Origin: an uncultured Lachnospiraceae bacterium
GTDB lineage: Bacteria > Bacillota > Clostridia > Lachnospirales > Lachnospiraceae
Assembly: GCA_910577105.1 (NCBI GenBank)
Contig: CAJTMB010000025.1
Coordinates: forward strand, 1-49,258
Direction: 5' to 3'
Length of the DNA stretch: 49,258 bases
Shown here: piece by piece, positions 1 through 6,514 of the stretch
Numbering within the stretch: position 1 is the first letter of the stretch
How the letters are laid out: each line of letters starts with the position of its first letter
Made by a program: the position numbers and the translations under genes
The notes under the pieces: model-generated
Database searches by the model: none
What the model was told of the DNA's origin: nothing
The model's input: only the letters and a program-made list of their open reading frames with translations

Positions 1-91
1 CTGATTCCTATCAACAAAGATTTTTACCCATAGACACAAAATTTTTTACAGCCTCATCAGAGATTACAAATACAGGCTGGTTTTAACTTTT

Positions 92-262
92 TTATTCTTC
101 AGAGATAGCGCCAACAGGGCACACGCCTGCGCAGGAACCACAGTTAATGCAGGTGTTGGGGTCAATTTCCATTTTTCCGTCTCCCATGCTGATAGCGCCA
201 ACAGGACACTGGGACTCACATGCACCGCAGGCAACACAAGTGTCATTGATTACAAATGCCAT
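92..262 (-). CDS. Small 2[4Fe-4S] ferredoxin
   Basis: This 56-residue protein carries two CxxCxxCxxxCP clusters: Cys9/12/15/19 and Cys38/41/44/48. That is the bacterial 2[4Fe-4S] ferredoxin pattern, with the usual internal duplication (CPVGAIS occurs twice). It is a soluble one-electron carrier, likely serving pyruvate or hydrogenase redox chemistry in an anaerobe. The ATG at 262 is preceded by AAGGAGG at good spacing. It lies downstream of pflA on the same strand but has its own promoter (320-348) and a hairpin repeat between. The specific partner enzyme cannot be read from sequence. Confidence 0.93.
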   Translation of the reverse strand: MAFVINDTCVACGACESQCPVGAISMGDGKMEIDPNTCINCGSCAGVCPVGAISEE

Positions 263-319
263 AATAAATATCCTCCTTAAATAAAGTATCTATATTGATA
301 CAAATTTATCATTATTAGT

Positions 320-348
320 ATTCTAATATAAAACAAGGACAAATACAA
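320..348 (-). promoter_or_regulatory. Probable promoter of the ferredoxin gene
   Basis: On the minus strand a TTGTAT -35 (343-348) and a TAGAAT -10 (320-325) are separated by 17 bp. The predicted start lies about 50 nt upstream of the ferredoxin ATG. Both boxes are imperfect, so this is a moderate call. The repeat copy at 372-568 ends 23 bp upstream of the -35. Confidence 0.5.
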
Positions 349-371
349 GTCCTTTTATGGAATTTGATTTT

Positions 372-568
372 CCACATTCTGTATGGCGGCAGCCGGAGCA
401 TGTATTTGTTCCAACAGGACACGTTCTCACTCGGGTAAAAACACAGCGGCACGTAGGAGGTTAAAAGACAACCTCTCATGTCTTGCCTGCAAGGCATTGG
501 GCCGGTGTTTTTACACGGTCCTTTATGGAATCAAATACATGCTCCGGCTGCCGCCATACAGAATGTGG
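372..568 (+). repeat. Long hairpin repeat, copy 1
   Basis: Arms of 37 nt at 372-408 and 532-568 are perfect inverted complements. Inside are the family's conserved blocks TTCCAACAGGAC (409-420), CACTCGGGTAAAAACAC and, on the other side, GTGTTTTTACACGGTCC and TTTATGGAAT. The core GAGGTT/AACCTC hairpin is present. This copy has extra sequence between that hairpin and the closing GCCG, containing a small TGCCT/AGGCA stem. It fills most of the gap between the pflA stop and the ferredoxin promoter. No plausible protein is encoded; reading frames across it are by-products of the palindrome. Confidence 0.9.
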
Positions 569-592
569 CAACATAAGCCTTTGTTATATTGT

Positions 593-1345
593 TTATGACA
601 TTTCAGCACGTCGTTTTTTAACGCCTTCCAGTATCACGGCTTTCTTCTCCACGACCTTGTTTTTGTCCATGGCGGGAACGCCGTGAAGCTTGTAAGGAAT
701 GCCAAGAGACTCATATTTCTTTTCTCCCATGGTGTGGTAGGGAAGGACATCCAGAGCTTTTAAATTGTGAAATTGCCCGATAAAGTAGCCAAGTTGTTCC
801 AGATAGGTTTCGTCATCCGTGATTCCGGGAACTACAACATGGCGAATCCACATGTCAACGTTCTTTTCATTCAGATATTTGCAAAAATCAAGGATGTTCA
901 CATTGGACTGTTCTGTCAATTCCTTGTGTTTTTCCTCGTCAATATGTTTAATGTCCAGCATTACCAAATCCGTCAAAGTCATCAGTGTATCCATTTTTTT
1001 CATAAATTCCGTATTGTTGCGGTTAAATGCAATGCCGGAACTGTCTATGCAGGTATGGATGTTATCCTTTTTGGCAAGGGAAAAAAGGTCAATTAAAAAA
1101 TCCACCTGCATCAAAGGCTCGCCGCCTGTCACGGTAATACCACCGTCTTTGTAAAACCCTTTATTGCGCTCATATTGCTCGATGATTTCCGCCGGCTCCA
1201 TCATGGTACCGCCGGTCATGGACCAGGTGTCCGGATTATGGCAATATGCGCAGCGCATGGGACAGCCTTGTACAAAAACAACAAAACGTACACCGGGTCC
1301 GTCCACAGTGCCGAAACTTTCAAGAGAATGTATTCTTCCTTTCAT
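593..1345 (-). CDS. pflA: Pyruvate formate-lyase activating enzyme
   Basis: A 250-residue radical-SAM enzyme that installs the glycyl radical on pyruvate formate-lyase, using SAM and a reduced [4Fe-4S] cluster. The cluster motif CxxxCxxC is at Cys28, Cys32 and Cys35 (GCPMRCAYCHNP). The N-terminus GRIHSLESFGTVDGPGVRFV is typical of PflA. The chosen ATG at 1345 has AGAAGGA just upstream; an open frame continues to 1492, but that extension has no family resemblance. It follows the split pfl genes on the same strand, yet a strong terminator (1611-1664) lies between, so it is probably transcribed separately. Its partner Gly55 lies on the separate 80-residue protein. Confidence 0.96.
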   Translation of the reverse strand: MKGRIHSLESFGTVDGPGVRFVVFVQGCPMRCAYCHNPDTWSMTGGTMMEPAEIIEQYERNKGFYKDGGITVTGGEPLMQVDFLIDLFSLAKKDNIHTCIDSSGIAFNRNNTEFMKKMDTLMTLTDLVMLDIKHIDEEKHKELTEQSNVNILDFCKYLNEKNVDMWIRHVVVPGITDDETYLEQLGYFIGQFHNLKALDVLPYHTMGEKKYESLGIPYKLHGVPAMDKNKVVEKKAVILEGVKKRRAEMS

Positions 1346-1610
1346 GGCAAATCCTTCTTTCGGTTTATTATAATTATGATGTGGATATGTGCTTACAAAA
1401 ACAGTATACACAGAACAATTTAAAAAAGCCAGTATTTTCTTGAGTATCTTTGGCAGTGACACTTGGAAGCCTGCTGCATATGTGGATTGCATTTGATTTA
1501 TTTGACAGAGACGGACACTAAGAAACGGTTAATCTGTAAAAGGAAGCAAAAGAGGGGTATGGTGACTGGAGCGCCTGCCTGAATGAAGTGGAATACCGCC
1601 ATTTATTAAT
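1346..1610. other. Gap between pflA and the glycyl-radical gene
   Basis: No supported gene. It should contain the pflA promoter: a TATAAT-like minus-strand box lies at 1367-1372, but I see no convincing -35 at 17 bp. The rest shows no repeat or stable hairpin that I can support. Confidence 0.4.
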
Positions 1611-1664
1611 AAAAAAGGAGCCATTGCTCCATAGATGATGTATCATCTATTTTGCAACGGCTCC
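1611..1664 (-). terminator. Terminator after the split pfl operon
   Basis: On the minus strand GGAGCCGTTGC pairs with GCAATGGCTCC (one G.T), enclosing a second palindrome (ATAGATGAT/ATCATCTAT), and is followed by six T. It ends the pflB - small gene - glycyl-domain transcript before pflA. Confidence 0.85.
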
Positions 1665-1677
1665 GTCTGAAATCTAA

Positions 1678-1920
1678 TTATACTGCCTCGTGGAAGGTAC
1701 GTGAAATAACGTCTGCCTGCTGTTCCGGGGTCAGTTTAATGAAGTTAACAGCGTATCCGGATACACGGATAGTAAGCTGGGGATAGTTCTCAGGATGCTT
1801 CTGAGCGTCCAGTAAAGTATCCCTGTTAAGTACATTTACATTTAAGTGGTGACCGCCTTTTGTTGCATAGCCATCCAGCAAAGCAACCAGATTGTCAACC
1901 TGTGAATTTGATGCTGCCAT
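1678..1920 (-). CDS. Stand-alone glycyl-radical domain (split PFL subunit)
   Basis: 80 residues equivalent to the C-terminal glycyl-radical domain of pyruvate formate-lyase. It contains HHLNVNVLNRDTLLDA and the radical motif RVSGYAVNF, with Gly55 as the radical site. It resembles YfiD/GrcA, the spare domain that repairs oxygen-cleaved PFL in Escherichia coli. Here, however, the neighbouring large subunit lacks this domain entirely, so the gene probably supplies an essential subunit rather than a spare. The ATG at 1920 has its own AGGAGGAA. It is the last gene of the operon, 17 nt after the preceding stop. PflA at 593-1345 should activate it. Assembly of a two-chain enzyme is inference. Confidence 0.93.
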   Translation of the reverse strand: MAASNSQVDNLVALLDGYATKGGHHLNVNVLNRDTLLDAQKHPENYPQLTIRVSGYAVNFIKLTPEQQADVISRTFHEAV

Positions 1921-1937
1921 AGTTTATTCCTCCTGTT

Positions 1938-2162
1938 TTATTTATTTTCGTCGCCGTTTTCGCGGCCGCTGTAATCATCAAGTCCTTGATGAAGAGTGGG
2001 AACACTGCATGCCAGAGGGGTTCTGGAGCAATCCGTGCACCCCATTGTCTGAACGTTGTTTGATTCCGTATCATTCGTATCAACATTGATATGTCCAACG
2101 CCCTGGCTCATGCCGGAATCCAGCATTTTTACCAAATCGTCAATCATAGTCTTTTCGTCCAT
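1938..2162 (-). CDS. 74-residue cysteine-bearing PFL-operon protein, unknown
   Basis: A small gene between the PFL catalytic subunit and its glycyl-radical domain, with a strong AAGGAGG before the ATG. Residues 7-27 (DDLVKMLDSG...GVGHINV) align by eye with the start of the neighbouring glycyl-radical protein (DNLVALLDGY...GGHHLNV). The glycyl motif is absent; instead there is a block with Cys42, Cys45 and Cys52 (MGCTDCSRTPLACSVPTLHQ), then a charged tail. I do not recognise a named family. It looks like a duplicated, repurposed piece of the glycyl-radical domain. The CxxC could bind metal or do thiol redox chemistry. Possible roles are an assembly, protection or activation factor; these are guesses from context. 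Confidence 0.85.
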   Translation of the reverse strand: MDEKTMIDDLVKMLDSGMSQGVGHINVDTNDTESNNVQTMGCTDCSRTPLACSVPTLHQGLDDYSGRENGDENK

Positions 2163-2188
2163 GGTGTTCCTCCTTATGGTTTATCGGA

Positions 2189-4228
2189 TTATTTGTTCAA
2201 ATCTACTTCGATGTCGCCTGAGAATACCTGGTCTTCTTTGCCAAGTGCGCCCGGAATGATGGTGAAGGTATTGGAAATACCATCCTGTGCATCATTGAAC
2301 GGCAGTTTGGATACGGAAGAGAGGGATGCTACTGCACCGTGGGTATCGCGTCCGTGCATCGGGTTTGCACCGGGTGCAAACGGCTGTCCTTTTTTACGTC
2401 CGTCAGGTGTGTTTCCGGTTGCCTTACCATAGGTCACGTTGGAAGTAATGGTCAGGATAGAAGTGGTAGGAACACCGTTTCTGTAGGTATGATGTCTGCG
2501 GATAGCTGTCATAAATTTGTGAACAACTTCCTGTGCGATGGAGTCTACACGGTCGTCATCATTACCGTATTTAGGGAATTCACCGGTGGTCTTGAAGTCT
2601 ACGATAATACCGTCTTCGTCACGTACTACTTCAACCTTTGCATATTTGATAGCGGACAGGGAGTCAGCTACGATGGAAAGGCCTGCAACGCCGGTTGCAA
2701 AGTAGCGTTTTACATCTCTGTCATGAAGGGCCATTTCAGCTCTCTCATAGCAGTATTTGTCATGCATGTAGTGGATGATGTTCAAGGTATTTACATATAC
2801 ATCTGCCTGCCATTCAAGCATGTCGATGAATTTGCTCATAACATCATCATAATCTAAAACGTCGCCGGTAACAGGACGATATTTAGGACCAACCTGTTTC
2901 TTTGTTACTTCATCAACACCGCCGTTCAATGCGTACAGCAGACATTTTGCAACATTGGCACGAGCGCCGAAGAACTGCATTTCTTTACCGATAACCATGG
3001 AGGATACACAACATGCGATGCCGTAGTCGTCGCCGTGGGTAATTCTCATCAAATCGTCGTTCTCATACTGGATGGAAGAGGTCTGGATAGACATCTTAGC
3101 ACAGTATTTCTTCCAGTTTTCAGGAAGCCTTGTGGACCAGAGAACGGTCAGGTTGGGTTCCGGAGAGGGACCAAGGTTGGTCAGGGTGTGCAGGTAACGG
3201 AAGCTCATCTTTGTAACCATGGGACGACCGTCTACGCCGACACCGCCTAAAGACTCGGTTACCCATACAGGGTCGCCGGCAAAAATCTGGTTGTATTCAG
3301 GAGTACGTGCAAACTTGATGCAACGAAGCTTCATGATGAAGTGGTCAACAAACTCCTGAATCTGCTCCTCGGTAAATACGCCGGCTTTCAAGTCTCTCTG
3401 TGCATAGCAGTCAAGGAAAGTGGATGTACGTCCAAGGGACATAGCAGCGCCATTCTGCTCCTTAACGGCACACAGATAGCCAAAGTATACTGCCTGAATT
3501 GCTTCCTGTACATTCTTTGCAGGTCTGGAAATATCACATCCATAGGAAGCTGCCATTTCTTTCATTAATTTCAGGGCAACAATCTGCTCGGAAATTTCTT
3601 CACGAAGACGAATTATATCATCGGTCATAACACGGCCGGTGGAATCTTTCTGAGCCTGCTTGTCTTCAATCAGCCTGTCAATACCGTACAGGGCAACACG
3701 TCTGTAGTCGCCGATGATACGTCCGCGGCCGTAAGCATCAGGAAGACCGGTAATGATATGGGAAGAACGGCATGCTCTCATTTCCTGATTGTAAGCGTCA
3801 AAACAGCCGGCATTGTGTGTTTTTCTGTGTGTGGAGAAAAATTCACTGATTTCGGGGTCAACTTCATAGCCGTTGTCGGAACATGCCTTCTCTGCCATTC
3901 TGATACCGCCGTAAGGCTGTAAGGAACGCTTGAACGGCTTGTCTGTCTGGAATCCCACGATGGTTTCTTTGCTCTTGTCAAGGTATCCGGGACCATGGGA
4001 AGTAATGGTGGAAATCACTTTGGTATCCATATCCAGGACACCGCCTGCTTCTCTTTCTTTTTTCTGTAAATCCAATACCTGTGCCCATAAGTCTTTTGTG
4101 TTTTGTGTAGCGTCAGCCAAGAAAGACTCATCCCCGTCGTACGGAGCGTAGTTTCTCTGGATGAAGTCGCGGACATTGACTTCATTTTCCCATTTGCCGC
4201 CTACAAAATCATTCCATTCTGGTCTCAT
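2189..4228 (-). CDS. pflB: Formate C-acetyltransferase, catalytic subunit without glycyl domain
   Basis: 679 residues matching the barrel of pyruvate formate-lyase, which converts pyruvate plus CoA to acetyl-CoA and formate. The catalytic cysteine pair is Cys406-Cys407 (DDYGIACCVSSM), and TPDGRKKGQPFAPGANPMHG and DGISNTFTIIPGALGKE are typical. Usual PFLs are roughly 740-760 residues and continue into the glycyl-radical domain. This one leaves the family alignment after GALGKEDQ and ends 12 residues later in FSGDIEVDLNK and a stop. The missing domain is the gene at 1678-1920. The ATG has AGGAGG upstream. The strong promoter at 4300-4328 contains a palindrome. The split is clean rather than a decay: each part has its own ribosome site. 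Confidence 0.96.
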   Translation of the reverse strand: MRPEWNDFVGGKWENEVNVRDFIQRNYAPYDGDESFLADATQNTKDLWAQVLDLQKKEREAGGVLDMDTKVISTITSHGPGYLDKSKETIVGFQTDKPFKRSLQPYGGIRMAEKACSDNGYEVDPEISEFFSTHRKTHNAGCFDAYNQEMRACRSSHIITGLPDAYGRGRIIGDYRRVALYGIDRLIEDKQAQKDSTGRVMTDDIIRLREEISEQIVALKLMKEMAASYGCDISRPAKNVQEAIQAVYFGYLCAVKEQNGAAMSLGRTSTFLDCYAQRDLKAGVFTEEQIQEFVDHFIMKLRCIKFARTPEYNQIFAGDPVWVTESLGGVGVDGRPMVTKMSFRYLHTLTNLGPSPEPNLTVLWSTRLPENWKKYCAKMSIQTSSIQYENDDLMRITHGDDYGIACCVSSMVIGKEMQFFGARANVAKCLLYALNGGVDEVTKKQVGPKYRPVTGDVLDYDDVMSKFIDMLEWQADVYVNTLNIIHYMHDKYCYERAEMALHDRDVKRYFATGVAGLSIVADSLSAIKYAKVEVVRDEDGIIVDFKTTGEFPKYGNDDDRVDSIAQEVVHKFMTAIRRHHTYRNGVPTTSILTITSNVTYGKATGNTPDGRKKGQPFAPGANPMHGRDTHGAVASLSSVSKLPFNDAQDGISNTFTIIPGALGKEDQVFSGDIEVDLNK

Positions 4229-4299
4229 TTTGAAATGCCTCCTATTAAAATTTTATTTGGTTATAATATATGTGAAACTATAGTAAATCCTATGCATTC

Positions 4300-4328
4300 A
4301 TTATATGAAAAACGTGTATACACGTCAA
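4300..4328 (-). promoter_or_regulatory. pflB promoter with palindromic operator in the spacer
   Basis: Minus-strand TTGACG (4323-4328), 17-bp spacer and consensus TATAAT (4300-4305). A perfect 14-bp palindrome ACGTGTATACACGT (4312-4325) fills the spacer and enters the -35. A repressor bound there would block RNA polymerase. The regulator is unknown. The transcript would start about 65 nt before the ATG. Confidence 0.85.
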
Positions 4329-4415
4329 GTCAAGCAATGTTTTTTTTTCTATACAACTGCAGTATTTTAGAATTGTTTTAGAAAAAAAACATGAAATTTC
4401 ATAAATAGGAATGTC

Positions 4416-4444
4416 TTGTCAATACTAAGGGAAAGTATTATACT
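4416..4444 (+). promoter_or_regulatory. Promoter of the DUF1858 gene with inverted repeat
   Basis: TTGTCA (4416-4421), 17-bp spacer and TATACT (4439-4444). The spacer is framed by the inverted repeat AATACT-N7-AGTATT (4421-4439), a possible operator. It diverges from the pflB promoter about 90 bp away. Confidence 0.8.
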
Positions 4445-4471
4445 ACAGAAATAGGAAAAGGAGGTAAAAAC

Positions 4472-4663
4472 ATGGCAGATATTACGAAGGATATGACAAT
4501 TGGTGAAATCTTGAGACAAGCCCCTGAAGTGGCGCCCGTTTTGATGGAAGCAGGCATGCATTGTCTGGGATGTCCGTCCGCACAGGGGGAGTCCCTTGAG
4601 GAAGCGGCAATGGTGCATGGAATGGATATCGATGCATTGATGGAGAAAATAGCAGCATTATAA
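4472..4663 (+). CDS. DUF1858 domain protein (hybrid-cluster-protein-associated type)
   Basis: A 63-residue protein beginning ITKDMTIGEILRQAPEVAPV and carrying GMHCLGCP, the hallmark of the DUF1858 family often encoded next to redox proteins such as the hybrid cluster protein. The two cysteines of CLGC suggest disulfide or metal redox chemistry; the actual function is unknown. AAAGGAGG precedes the ATG. It is monocistronic, between its own promoter and a two-way terminator, and diverges from the pfl operon, so the two could share anaerobic or redox control. Confidence 0.88.
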   Translation: MADITKDMTIGEILRQAPEVAPVLMEAGMHCLGCPSAQGESLEEAAMVHGMDIDALMEKIAAL

Positions 4664-4670
4664 GAAATTA

Positions 4671-4709
4671 AAAAAGCGGCATAGCCAGAACCTGCTATAC
4701 CGCTTTTTT
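4671..4709. terminator. Bidirectional terminator between DUF1858 gene and mecA
   Basis: Stem GCGGCATAGC (4676-4685) with GCTATACCGC (4694-4703), one mismatch, flanked by an A run on the left and six T on the right. It serves the two convergent genes. Confidence 0.88.
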
Positions 4710-4713
4710 GCTA

Positions 4714-5478
4714 TTAAATTTCGGCCAGTGACTGCAATGCATGATTTGCAATGATTGCAGAAAAATGTTCTTCTAAGTAAGAACGGCTGGCAGGAAGGCT
4801 CTTTCTGGCACTTCCGTATTCGGAAAGCACATTACATATGCGGTTAAATTCCTTTGGGGAATGTCCTTTCCCTGAGATAATTAACAAGTAATGTCCTTCA
4901 GACTCGTCTTTGTACAGTGAGTTTTCACCATGGTAATTTTCGCCAAGCATACCGGCAAGCCTTGTCAGGCTGCGGAGAGAATCAAATATAAAAATCCGGC
5001 TTAACTCATTGTTCTCATCAGCCAGACTGGCAGGTTTGTTTTGGGTAGATTTTTTATCTGCCGCCGGAGGCTTCACTTCTTCATCGGCTGCTTTGCGGTT
5101 TTCCTGTAATTTCTTGAACAAATCCAAAACTTCGTCGGCACCTTCGGAAACTTCATCCGTTATCTCATCGGTGTCATCCTCATCATGGACAGAAGGGGCA
5201 AATTTGGAAAAGCGGGTATCCAGCTCTTCCGGGTCCTCAACCTTGGTGATTATTAAAACGATGCATTCGGAATTGAGGGGTATTGCTTCTATCATCAGCG
5301 GGATGTCTTCCGCTTCAAAACCACATTCATAAGATGCCTGCTGCATCATGTCACGAAACAGATTTTTGGCTTTTTCCGTGCCATATGCCAGTTCACTGAT
5401 TTTTAATTCGCGGTTTGCCAAATCCTCTCGGGTCAGCGTACAGCGGATTTGGTTTTCATTCACTTTTTCAATTTTCAT
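4714..5478 (-). CDS. mecA: MecA-family adaptor protein
   Basis: 254 residues. The N-terminal half (MKIEKVNENQIRCTLTREDL, SYECGFEAEDIPLMIEAIPL, CIVLIITKVEDPEELDTRFS) is characteristic of MecA, which delivers substrates such as ComK to the ClpC/ClpP protease in Bacillus. An acidic, low-complexity linker (about residues 95-155) joins it to the C-terminal ClpC-binding domain (about 160-254). The ATG has an AAGGATGTGA ribosome site. It is convergent with the DUF1858 gene and has a promoter-like palindromic region upstream. Targets in this organism are unknown. Confidence 0.93.
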   Translation of the reverse strand: MKIEKVNENQIRCTLTREDLANRELKISELAYGTEKAKNLFRDMMQQASYECGFEAEDIPLMIEAIPLNSECIVLIITKVEDPEELDTRFSKFAPSVHDEDDTDEITDEVSEGADEVLDLFKKLQENRKAADEEVKPPAADKKSTQNKPASLADENNELSRIFIFDSLRSLTRLAGMLGENYHGENSLYKDESEGHYLLIISGKGHSPKEFNRICNVLSEYGSARKSLPASRSYLEEHFSAIIANHALQSLAEI

Positions 5479-5550
5479 GCTATCACATCCTTACTATTAA
5501 GATACTGCACTTTTGTTGGTTGGTGACTGAAACTCCTGTAAAATCCGATT

Positions 5551-5583
5551 AAAAGTATATTATACTTTTCAAACCTTTTCGTC
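5551..5583 (-). promoter_or_regulatory. mecA promoter region with 19-bp palindrome
   Basis: A perfect inverted repeat AAAAGTATA-T-TATACTTTT spans 5551-5569. On the minus strand a TTGACG -35 lies about 15 bp before a TATAAT made by the palindrome. The short spacer makes the exact boxes uncertain, but the palindrome overlapping the -10 looks like an operator. Confidence 0.55.
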
Positions 5584-5642
5584 AAGAGTGCCCGTGCAGT
5601 TTAATGTTTTTTTATAAATTTTTAAAAATTCCAAATTTTTAC

Positions 5643-5671
5643 TTGCAAATGCCTCAAAGATTGCATATAAT
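5643..5671 (+). promoter_or_regulatory. Strong promoter of a long leader or small RNA
   Basis: TTGCAA (5643-5648), 17-bp spacer and consensus TATAAT (5666-5671). The next supported plus-strand gene starts only at 6099, so transcription would give a leader of about 420 nt or an independent RNA. Confidence 0.75.
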
Positions 5672-5677
5672 AAAAAT

Positions 5678-6098
5678 CCAAGCTGTTTCCGGCAATCAGT
5701 ACAGAAAGGAGGCAAAGGTGTATTTCATTTCTTTCTAAGGTTCAAGGTTATCTTTTATTTTTCAATGCTTTTTTATTCAAGCAGATTTCCACATTTAGAA
5801 AGTTTTTATCAGCATTTTAATTTTGAGAAATGTAAAATTATTCTTGTCCGCATATGTCTGATACTCTATTAGTATGCGGATGTCTTACAGGCTTATGTGT
5901 CTGTTTCTAATTTAATTATTTCCAAATTTTTTTGCTCGTTTTAATTCAATCCACAGGTAGTTTTAGCAGCAAGTACAGCCTGGACAGCTTGGTTTTTTTT
6001 GAAATAATGTATAAAATCAAGGGTTCGTGTTCCAAATAATATCACGGACAGACCTTCTTTTGGCAGAACACGATACCTGCAGGCAAGGAGGGAAAAGC
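5678..6098 (+). ncRNA. Candidate structured leader or small RNA, AT-rich
   Basis: No gene-sized reading frame. An AAAGGAGG at about 5706 is followed by a six-codon frame (GTG at 5717, MYFISF), perhaps a leader peptide. Stems: TCCGCATA (5847-5854) with TATGCGGA (5873-5880), and TCGTGTTC (6025-6032) with GAACACGA (6066-6073), the latter just before the next gene's ribosome site. A run of eight T near 5993-6000 follows a weak CAAG/CTTG stem and could be an attenuator. I recognise no known RNA class. Confidence 0.4.
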
Positions 6099-6311
6099 GT
6101 GCATGAAGAAAATGAGCAGCGCCTGAAGGAAAAACTGGAACGGGTACAAAAGTCCGGTGTTTATCTTTTTCTGGAAGGTGAGCCGTCTACTCCGGCAGAT
6201 ATTGCCAGCAAATGTGTCTGTGAAAGGGAAACCTATATGGCAGATTATGTTTTGGATGAGCACGGCATATTAAAAGAACTGCGCTATGACAGGGTAACGG
6301 ACTGGAAATAA
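6099..6311 (+). CDS. Small conserved-looking protein of unknown function
   Basis: 70 residues starting at a GTG eight bases after AAGGAGG. An upstream in-frame ATG at 6027 has no ribosome site. The protein is charged and probably alpha-helical: HEENEQRLKEKLERVQKSG, then LFLEGEPSTPADIASKCVC and YMADYVLDEHGILKELRYDRV. The middle (PADIASKCVCERETYMADYV) has a helix-turn-helix look, but I cannot assign a family. It is the first gene after the long leader starting at about 5678 and precedes the GH18 gene on the same strand. Confidence 0.7.
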   Translation: MHEENEQRLKEKLERVQKSGVYLFLEGEPSTPADIASKCVCERETYMADYVLDEHGILKELRYDRVTDWK

Positions 6312-6339
6312 AGTCTGGTGCCTCCATTTCAAAGCAGAT

Positions 6340-6430
6340 AAGACTGCATGAGCCCGGGACCGGGCAGGATAGTTACGGTAAGGGAATGCCTCTCTGATAG
6401 TTGTATCTTACCCGGTTCGGGGTTTCAAAA
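6340..6430 (+). other. GC-rich hairpins between the small gene and the GH18 gene
   Basis: Three short stems lie close together: GCCCGG/CCGGGC, GGTAAG/CTTACC and CCCG/CGGG. None is followed by a T run, so a classical terminator is not clear. They stand out from the AT-rich surroundings and could be a terminator remnant or a leader element. Confidence 0.35.
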
Positions 6431-6481
6431 ATCTTAAGGTCTTTTGTCAAAAATTGTAATGACGGGGCAGGAATATTTTGT

Positions 6482-6487
6482 TATAAT
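6482..6487 (+). promoter_or_regulatory. -10 box for the GH18 gene
   Basis: Consensus TATAAT preceded by TTGT. The -35 about 17 bp upstream is poor, so the promoter may need an activator or an extended -10. Confidence 0.45.
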
Positions 6488-6514
6488 GAATAGCATGAAT
6501 GGAGGATGCACAGG

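Noticed and set aside
315..598. Open frames on both strands across repeat copy 1, and similar ones across copies 2-4 (14166-14492, 32897-33271, 44400-44870)
   Set aside because: They arise from the palindromic repeat, share fragments in opposite frames and lack ribosome sites; none looks like a protein.
1346..1492. N-terminal extension of pflA to an upstream ATG
   Set aside because: The extension has no family resemblance, and the ATG at 1345 has a good ribosome site and the conserved PflA start.
1540..1616. Plus-strand fragment that reads like a peptide (GDWSACLNEVEYRH)
   Set aside because: It has no start codon or ribosome site and runs into the terminator; at most a decayed remnant.
1678..4228. 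Split pflB as a sequencing error or frameshift
   Set aside because: Each part has its own strong ribosome site and start, and a distinct small gene separates them.
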